Assembly: GCA_002430075.1 (NCBI GenBank)
Contig: DJBN01000030.1
Location: 1-19,476, forward strand
Length of the DNA: 19,476 bases
Direction: 5' to 3'
Origin: Actinobacteria bacterium UBA5975
GTDB taxonomy: Bacteria; Actinomycetota; Actinomycetes; Nanopelagicales; Nanopelagicaceae
Translations under genes and position numbers: made by a program
Shown here: positions 15,556 through 19,476 of the stretch, in pieces
Numbering within the stretch: position 1 is the first letter of the stretch
Layout: the number at the start of each line of letters is the position of its first letter
Notes under the pieces: generated by a model
The model's input: the letters and a program-made list of their open reading frames with translations, nothing else
The model's database searches: none
Told to the model about the DNA's origin: nothing

Positions 15556-15561
15556 GAAGAT
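15556..15561 (+). promoter_or_regulatory. Candidate -10 box for the phosphodiesterase gene
   Basis: GAAGAT ends 6 bases before GTG 15568. It departs from TANNNT at the first position but has the same spacing as the other start-proximal boxes in this window. Confidence 0.3.
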
Positions 15562-15567
15562 AGCCCC

Positions 15568-16665
15568 GTGCACTTATCGCAAATCATGCCCTCAATCTTT
15601 GCGGGGTTAGGTTTATCAACAGCGCATGATTCAATCAATAGCGGCGAAAGCCCTAATGGTCGAGAGATCCTTTTTCTCATCGATGGACTTGGCGCCGATG
15701 TTCTGCAAACTTATTCAGAGGTGGCACCCACGCTCTCGGCAATGAAGCTACGCGGAAATGTTGCTACCTCATTTCCAAGCACGACTGCAACAAGTCTTGC
15801 AACGCTGACAACAGGGCAGATGCCTGGAGTTCACGGGATGTTGGGATATACAGTGCAAGTTCCCCGCAGTGGAGGACGAGTACTTAATTCTTTGAAATGG
15901 GATGAACGTGTAGATCCCATGATTTGGCAACCTATACCGACTCTCTTTGAACGTGCAACAGCTGTTGGAATTTCGACAACACATGTGGCCGCAAAGCGCT
16001 ATGAAAATACCGGCTTTACTCGCGCAGTATTTCGTGGAGCAAACTATAAGGGAGCCAATGTTGTAGCCGATTTAGTCGCTGAGACAGTTGCCGCCCTGGA
16101 TAAGAAGCCATCATTTGTCTATCTCTACGTTAATGATTTGGATTCTGCAGGCCATTCAGATGGAGTTGGTTCAGAAAAATGGTTAGCAGCGCTACGTAGT
16201 ATCGATGACTTAGCGAAAGATTTGATTGCGCGTGTTCCTCAGGGCACACGCATCTGGGTTACTGCCGATCACGGCATGATCAATGTGGGTGAGAAAGTAA
16301 TTCTTGGTCGCGATAATGATTTACTCACAGATATTGCAGTGCTTGCAGGAGAGCCCCGAGCGCGCCATCTCTATCTTTCTAGTAATAGTCCACAAGCAGC
16401 ACGCGAAGTAATCTCGCGTTGGGAAAGCGCTTTGGGCTCTCAGGTAAGAATGCATAGCCGTGAAAGCGCAATTGCTTCAGGCCTTTTTGGCACCGAAGTC
16501 TCATTGGATGCATCTGAACGTGCAGGTGATGTGATTGCTATTGCTCAGGAATCGCTGGTCTTACTAGATCCCGAGAGAGCAGATAAAGAAGGTTCAATGG
16601 TTGGCCACCATGGTGGCGATAGCGATATCGAAAGTTCGGTCCCGCTTCTAGAGCAGTTTATTTAA
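15568..16665 (+). CDS. Alkaline phosphatase superfamily phosphodiesterase / nucleotide pyrophosphatase
   Basis: This 365-residue protein belongs to the type I phosphodiesterase/nucleotide pyrophosphatase branch of the alkaline phosphatase superfamily. These two-metal enzymes hydrolyse phosphodiester or pyrophosphate bonds through a Thr or Ser nucleophile. Metal and catalytic motifs occur in order: LIDGLG (Asp39), FPSTTATSLATLTTG with the nucleophile in 68-73, DLDSAGH (Asp192, His196), TADHG (Asp234, His235) and GHHGGDS (His348). No signal peptide is visible, so it is probably cytoplasmic. The GTG start is at 15568; ATG 15586 is an alternative. It diverges from psuG, and a link to nucleotide salvage is tempting but unproven. 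Its stop overlaps the sepH stop by 4 bases. Confidence 0.85.
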   Translation: MHLSQIMPSIFAGLGLSTAHDSINSGESPNGREILFLIDGLGADVLQTYSEVAPTLSAMKLRGNVATSFPSTTATSLATLTTGQMPGVHGMLGYTVQVPRSGGRVLNSLKWDERVDPMIWQPIPTLFERATAVGISTTHVAAKRYENTGFTRAVFRGANYKGANVVADLVAETVAALDKKPSFVYLYVNDLDSAGHSDGVGSEKWLAALRSIDDLAKDLIARVPQGTRIWVTADHGMINVGEKVILGRDNDLLTDIAVLAGEPRARHLYLSSNSPQAAREVISRWESALGSQVRMHSRESAIASGLFGTEVSLDASERAGDVIAIAQESLVLLDPERADKEGSMVGHHGGDSDIESSVPLLEQFI

Positions 16666-17519
16666 TCTTCAGGAGTTTCCTCTGTTTTGCGCCCAAACAT
16701 AATTTCATCCCATGAAGGAACTTTTGCGCGAGCTGTTATTCCATCTTCTGCATCCGCAGCCGTTGGAATTTCGCGGATTACTGCAAGACGTGGAGTCTCA
16801 ACAATAGGCGCTGGTTCATTTAAGGCATCCTCGGTTGGAGCGCTAAAGCTGGAAGGAGTGGAAACGCTCAGAGGTTGCACTACTAGCTCGTCAAGGCGTG
16901 AAGGATGAGCCGGTTCTGCATAAATGATTCCAGGAGTTGAAGCGCGAGCAGGCGCATCTTCATCTATCAGCCAGGCTCCATTGTCATCTGATGCATCAAG
17001 TGCGCGACGCGCTAAATCAAAGTTCCAGGTAGCAACTCCATTACCATCGCGATTTGGGTAGTGAAGTTCGATATGCCAAATTCCATCGACTAAGCGCCAG
17101 GTATTCCATGAGACTTCATCGGTATTAACGCCACGTGCGGCAAGCTTGGCAAGAACTACATCGCGAAATGTGAGATCGGTTCGGTGGACATCTTTACGCA
17201 TAATCAATTCACGTGCGCGATCGAGAATATATTCGCGTTCCTGCATGATCGGACCTGAGAAACGGTCGACTTTGTCGACCGAGATATGGCCCTCGCGAGC
17301 AACCTGTTCAAAACTTTCGCCCGCACGAAGACGTCGTTGAATCTCTTTCACTGACATTGTCTCGGCCGCATCTACAGGTGCAACTGAGGTCAATCGTGGT
17401 TGATTAACGGTGGCGCGGAGAGTGTCGCTAAGACGTATTAGATAATGCGCGCCGTCGCCATCGACAAGTTCCAGATGGTTTCCATCCTGGGTCTTGCCAA
17501 TTAATCGAAGCTCACTCAT
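16662..17519 (-). CDS. sepH: Cell division protein SepH
   Basis: SepH is an actinobacterial cell-division protein that binds FtsZ and promotes its assembly. This copy has 285 residues. The N-terminal DUF3071 domain (about 1-170) contains MSVKEIQRRLRAGESFEQVAREG, a helix-turn-helix-like element, followed by VDRFSGPIMQEREYI. Residues 180-245 are a variable, Pro/Ala/Ser-rich linker, and the C-terminus ends with the conserved VPSWDEIMFG motif near 268-277. All of this matches the family's two-domain layout. ATG 17519 is supported by TATTCT 6 bases upstream. It diverges from the inositol monophosphatase gene, an arrangement recalled from other Actinobacteria. Confidence 0.9.
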   Translation of the reverse strand: MSELRLIGKTQDGNHLELVDGDGAHYLIRLSDTLRATVNQPRLTSVAPVDAAETMSVKEIQRRLRAGESFEQVAREGHISVDKVDRFSGPIMQEREYILDRARELIMRKDVHRTDLTFRDVVLAKLAARGVNTDEVSWNTWRLVDGIWHIELHYPNRDGNGVATWNFDLARRALDASDDNGAWLIDEDAPARASTPGIIYAEPAHPSRLDELVVQPLSVSTPSSFSAPTEDALNEPAPIVETPRLAVIREIPTAADAEDGITARAKVPSWDEIMFGRKTEETPED

Positions 17520-17525
17520 GAGGTG

Positions 17526-17531
17526 AGAATA
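17526..17531 (-). promoter_or_regulatory. Candidate -10 box for sepH, leaderless spacing
   Basis: On the minus strand TATTCT ends exactly 6 bases before ATG 17519. No ribosome binding site is present, and no -35 consensus is evident. Confidence 0.5.
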
Positions 17532-17568
17532 ACTGATGAGGTGGGATTTTTACGAGAGATAGACCCTC

Positions 17569-17574
17569 TAGACT
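17569..17574 (+). promoter_or_regulatory. Candidate -10 box for the inositol monophosphatase gene, leaderless spacing
   Basis: TAGACT ends exactly 6 bases before ATG 17581. It mirrors the sepH box on the opposite strand, so both promoters fit in a 61-base divergent gap. Confidence 0.5.
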
Positions 17575-17580
17575 GCAACT

Positions 17581-18345
17581 ATGTATGAAGATTTGCTCGA
17601 ATTGGCGAAAAAGGTGGGGTCACAGGCTGCGGCCCTATTGATGGAGCGACCTCCTGCATTCGAGATTGAAGAGAAATCCACCGCAATCGATATTGTCACA
17701 CAGATGGATAAGAAGGCCGAAGCCTTTATCGTTCAATCATTGCTAGCTGCAAGACCCGGTGATGGGATCATTGGTGAAGAGGGTGCGGCGATTGAAAGCA
17801 GATCTGGAATTACCTGGGTTATTGATCCACTTGATGGAACTGTAAATTATTTTTACGGACTTCCTGGGTGGAATGTTTCAATTGCAGCTAGAGATAGAGA
17901 TGGTTCAGTTGTAGGTGTTGTTACTGCACCTACGATTAATTCAACATGGTGGGCATCTCGCGGTGGGGGTGCTTTCTATAACGGAAGTCCAATCAAATGT
18001 AACGAACCCATCACTCTTGATCGAGCTTTTATCGGCACTGGTTTTCAATATGATGTTGCCCATCGCGTACCTCAGATTGATAACGTCGCAAAGATCTTGC
18101 CAATCATTAGAGATATCCGTCGCAATGGGGCAGCGGCAGTAGATATCTGCCACGTTGCTATGGGAGCACTCGATGCCTACTTTGAAGATGGTTTAAAGGA
18201 ATGGGATTGGGCTGCAGCGAGCTTGGTAGCCACAGAGGCAGGTGCTCGCTTTGGCCTTTATGGTCACGCGCCTTATATGACCACCATTGCAGGTGGTCCC
18301 ACCCTCTATACAGAGTTGGAAAGCTTCCTGGGTCTGCACGCTTAG
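17581..18345 (+). CDS. Inositol monophosphatase family protein
   Basis: This 254-residue Mg-dependent phosphatase of the IMPase/FBPase/CysQ superfamily most likely acts on inositol 1-phosphate or a related sugar phosphate. Metal ligands are visible in GEEGA (Glu66/Glu67), WVIDPLDGTVN (Asp82, Asp85) and EWDWAAAS (Asp209), the standard motifs. Length is normal. It is divergent from sepH, which suggests the SuhB-type gene that sits near sigA in mycobacteria, but histidinol-phosphate phosphatase or CysQ activity cannot be excluded. The last residues (TELESFLGLHA) give no sign of truncation. No ribosome binding site is seen before ATG 17581. Confidence 0.88.
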   Translation: MYEDLLELAKKVGSQAAALLMERPPAFEIEEKSTAIDIVTQMDKKAEAFIVQSLLAARPGDGIIGEEGAAIESRSGITWVIDPLDGTVNYFYGLPGWNVSIAARDRDGSVVGVVTAPTINSTWWASRGGGAFYNGSPIKCNEPITLDRAFIGTGFQYDVAHRVPQIDNVAKILPIIRDIRRNGAAAVDICHVAMGALDAYFEDGLKEWDWAAASLVATEAGARFGLYGHAPYMTTIAGGPTLYTELESFLGLHA

Positions 18346-18370
18346 CTAGCCCCGCGCCTATATTTCGAGG

Positions 18371-18386
18371 GCGCCCCTAGGGGCGC
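18371..18386. repeat. 16-bp perfect palindrome downstream of the inositol monophosphatase gene
   Basis: GCGCCCCTAGGGGCGC is a perfect GC-rich palindrome 25 bases after the stop. As RNA it would give a short, very stable hairpin. No U-run follows on either strand, so it is at best a non-canonical terminator or mRNA-end stabiliser. A protein-binding site is also possible. Confidence 0.55.
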
Positions 18387-18420
18387 GTTGGCCGATTTAC
18401 GCTCAAGGCCTTTTCTGTGG

Positions 18421-18426
18421 CAAGAT
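18421..18426 (+). promoter_or_regulatory. Candidate rplS promoter -10 region
   Basis: CAAGAT follows TGTGG, giving an extended -10-like TGTGGCAAGAT at 18416-18426. I recall similar sequences upstream of actinobacterial ribosomal genes. Transcription would start near 18433. No clear -35 was found. Confidence 0.4.
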
Positions 18427-18435
18427 ACGCAGTCT

Positions 18436-18453
18436 GCACGGCGATATCCGTGC
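18436..18453 (+). other. Hairpin in the rplS leader
   Basis: GCACGG and CCGTGC form a perfect 6-bp stem around the loop CGATAT, about 30 bases before the rplS start. It could be a ribosomal-protein leader element for L19 autoregulation. I cannot match it to a known leader class. Confidence 0.4.
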
Positions 18454-18484
18454 TCAATTAATTAGGCAATGAACAGGAAAAACC

Positions 18485-19021
18485 ATGAATATTCTCGACC
18501 TCGTAGATGCAGCTTCACTCCGCAAGGACATCCCACAGTTCCGCGCAGGAGACGAGCTTAAGATCCACGTCCGCGTTATCGAAGGCAGTAAGTCTCGCCT
18601 TCAGGTTTTTCAGGGAATCGTTATCGGCCGCCAAGGCGATGGAGTTCGCGAAACTTTCACAATCCGTAAACTCTCATACGGCGTTGGCGTAGAGCGCACA
18701 TTCCCGGTTCACACACCAGTTATTGAAAAGATTGAACTTGTCAAAAAGGGCGATGTTCGTCGCGCCAAGCTTTACTACCTTCGCGACCTTCGCGGTAAGG
18801 CTGCCAAGATTCGCGAAAAGCGCGATGGCATCGAAGGCTACGGAGATGGAATTCTTTCTACTCCAGTGCCTGAGCCAGAAGTTGTCGCAGAAGCGCTACC
18901 TGAAGTAGTTGTTGAAGACGTTGCTGCAGTTGAAGTTACAGAACAAATCACTGAAGTTACAAGCGCTGTTGAAACTCCGGACACAGCCGAAACTCCGGAC
19001 ACTGAAAACAAGCCAGAGTAA
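18485..19021 (+). CDS. rplS: 50S ribosomal protein L19 with acidic C-terminal extension
   Basis: L19 binds 23S rRNA at the 30S-50S interface. Residues 1-120 are a complete L19: [54 protein letters not shown] and [17 protein letters not shown]. After about residue 121, where L19 proteins normally end (near 115 residues), an extension of about 57 residues rich in Glu, Val, Ala and Thr follows, ending [16 protein letters not shown]. It is strongly acidic, unlike the basic core. AGGA sits 6 bases before the ATG, a good ribosome binding site. lepB follows after 14 bases, the rplS-lepB order typical of Actinobacteria. Confidence 0.96.
   Translation: MNILDLVDAASLRKDIPQFRAGDELKIHVRVIEGSKSRLQVFQGIVIGRQGDGVRETFTIRKLSYGVGVERTFPVHTPVIEKIELVKKGDVRRAKLYYLRDLRGKAAKIREKRDGIEGYGDGILSTPVPEPEVVAEALPEVVVEDVAAVEVTEQITEVTSAVETPDTAETPDTENKPE
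18971..19002 (+). repeat. 18-base tandem duplication in the L19 tail
   Basis: GAAACTCCGGACAC occurs at 18971-18984 and again at 18989-19002, a period of 18 bases. It encodes two ETPDT units in the acidic tail. It looks like a recent in-frame duplication. Confidence 0.8.
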
Positions 19022-19035
19022 CTTCTCCTTTTCAC

Positions 19036-19476
19036 ATGTCGCGTAAGGGCTCAATCCTCCGCGAGTTCCCGATTCTCGTAATCGTTGCGCTCGCTGTATC
19101 CCTCGTGATCAAGACCCTTCTAGTCCAGTTCTTCTATATACCTTCGGGCTCTATGGAAAATACTTTGCAGATTGATGATCGAGTCGCAGTTAATAAAGTC
19201 CCTTTCATTTCATCTGCGATCAATCGCGGAGATGTAGTCGTCTTCCGAGATCCAGCCAATTGGCTTCCAGAGCCTTATGCCGGGAATGAAAATAAAGTCA
19301 TCGCGAAGATTAAAGAAGCTTTTGTATCTGTTGGAGTCCTGCCTAACCCAGCAAAGCAGTACTTAGTGAAGCGAGTTATTGGAGTTGAAGGAGATCACGT
19401 AGTGTGCTGCTCTAAAAATAACACACTAATTATTAATGAGGTAGAAAGCAACGAGCCGTATATCTTTGCAGGAAAT
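19036..19476 (+). CDS. lepB: Signal peptidase I, 5' part
   Basis: This is the N-terminal 147 residues of a type I signal peptidase, which removes signal peptides on the outer face of the membrane; it runs off the right edge. A single N-terminal membrane segment (11-34) is followed by IPSGSMENTL with catalytic Ser39. NRGDVVVFRDP (63-73) and YLVKRVIGVEGDHV with catalytic Lys112 complete the Ser-Lys dyad. Between them, residues 74-108 form a family-variable insertion. The ATG at 19036 is 14 bases after rplS and has no evident ribosome binding site, so translation probably depends on rplS read-through or coupling. Confidence 0.93.
   Translation, partial: MSRKGSILREFPILVIVALAVSLVIKTLLVQFFYIPSGSMENTLQIDDRVAVNKVPFISSAINRGDVVVFRDPANWLPEPYAGNENKVIAKIKEAFVSVGVLPNPAKQYLVKRVIGVEGDHVVCCSKNNTLIINEVESNEPYIFAGN

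Noticed and set aside
1..19476. Mobile element, prophage, toxin-antitoxin or defence genes
   Set aside because: No transposase, integrase, terminal repeats, restriction, CRISPR or toxin-antitoxin signatures were seen. All genes fit a core actinobacterial chromosome.

Overview
This window is a compact, gene-dense stretch of an actinobacterial chromosome with moderate GC by eye. It holds 17 protein genes, two of them cut by the window edges, plus one riboswitch. There are no tRNA, rRNA, insertion-sequence or CRISPR signals. The lineage call rests on an HrdB/SigA-type primary sigma factor with a Lys/Ala-rich N-terminus, SepH, DUF4192 and DUF7455 proteins, a Streptomyces-type ParE and a SAM-IV riboswitch. 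The modest GC, tiny intergenic gaps, overlapping genes and many apparently leaderless promoters suggest a streamlined freshwater actinobacterium such as the acI/Nanopelagicales group. That placement is inference.

Layout. Bases 1-2285 (+) carry the 3' part of a heme/iron ABC importer, hmuT-hmuU-hmuV, with overlapping genes. Bases 2247-2714 (-) encode a Nudix hydrolase that overlaps the end of hmuV tail to tail. From 2761 (+) come a secreted PKD-like protein with a Lys/Pro-rich stalk, a DUF4192 protein, a SAM-IV riboswitch controlling metX, the primary sigma factor gene, and a CDGSH iron-sulfur protein. A small zinc-ribbon DUF7455 gene (-) abuts the CDGSH gene, and its intrinsic terminator lies inside the CDGSH coding sequence. 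parE (+) then converges on a minus-strand run: psuG, psuK, parC, ABC-F. A phosphodiesterase of the nucleotide pyrophosphatase type (+) diverges from psuG and overlaps the end of sepH (-). sepH diverges from an inositol monophosphatase (+), which is followed by rplS and the 5' part of lepB.

How the genes fit together. ParE and ParC should form topoisomerase IV, but ParC consists of the breakage-reunion part only, with no C-terminal beta-pinwheel. PsuK and PsuG form the two-step pseudouridine degradation route to uracil plus ribose 5-phosphate. SepH supports FtsZ-dependent division. MetX starts methionine synthesis under S-adenosylmethionine control. rplS-lepB joins ribosome assembly to protein export. 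The sigma factor, DUF7455, parE, parC, sepH and inositol monophosphatase neighbourhood resembles the conserved hrdB/sigA region of other Actinobacteria (recalled, not searched).

Most notable features: the CTD-less ParC, the minus-strand terminator encoded within the CDGSH motif, an unusually long sigma-factor N-terminus, an acidic tail on ribosomal protein L19, the riboswitch that decides the metX start, and a recurring -10 box placed 6-8 bases before the start codon. I found no mobile, defence or clearly undescribed multi-gene system.
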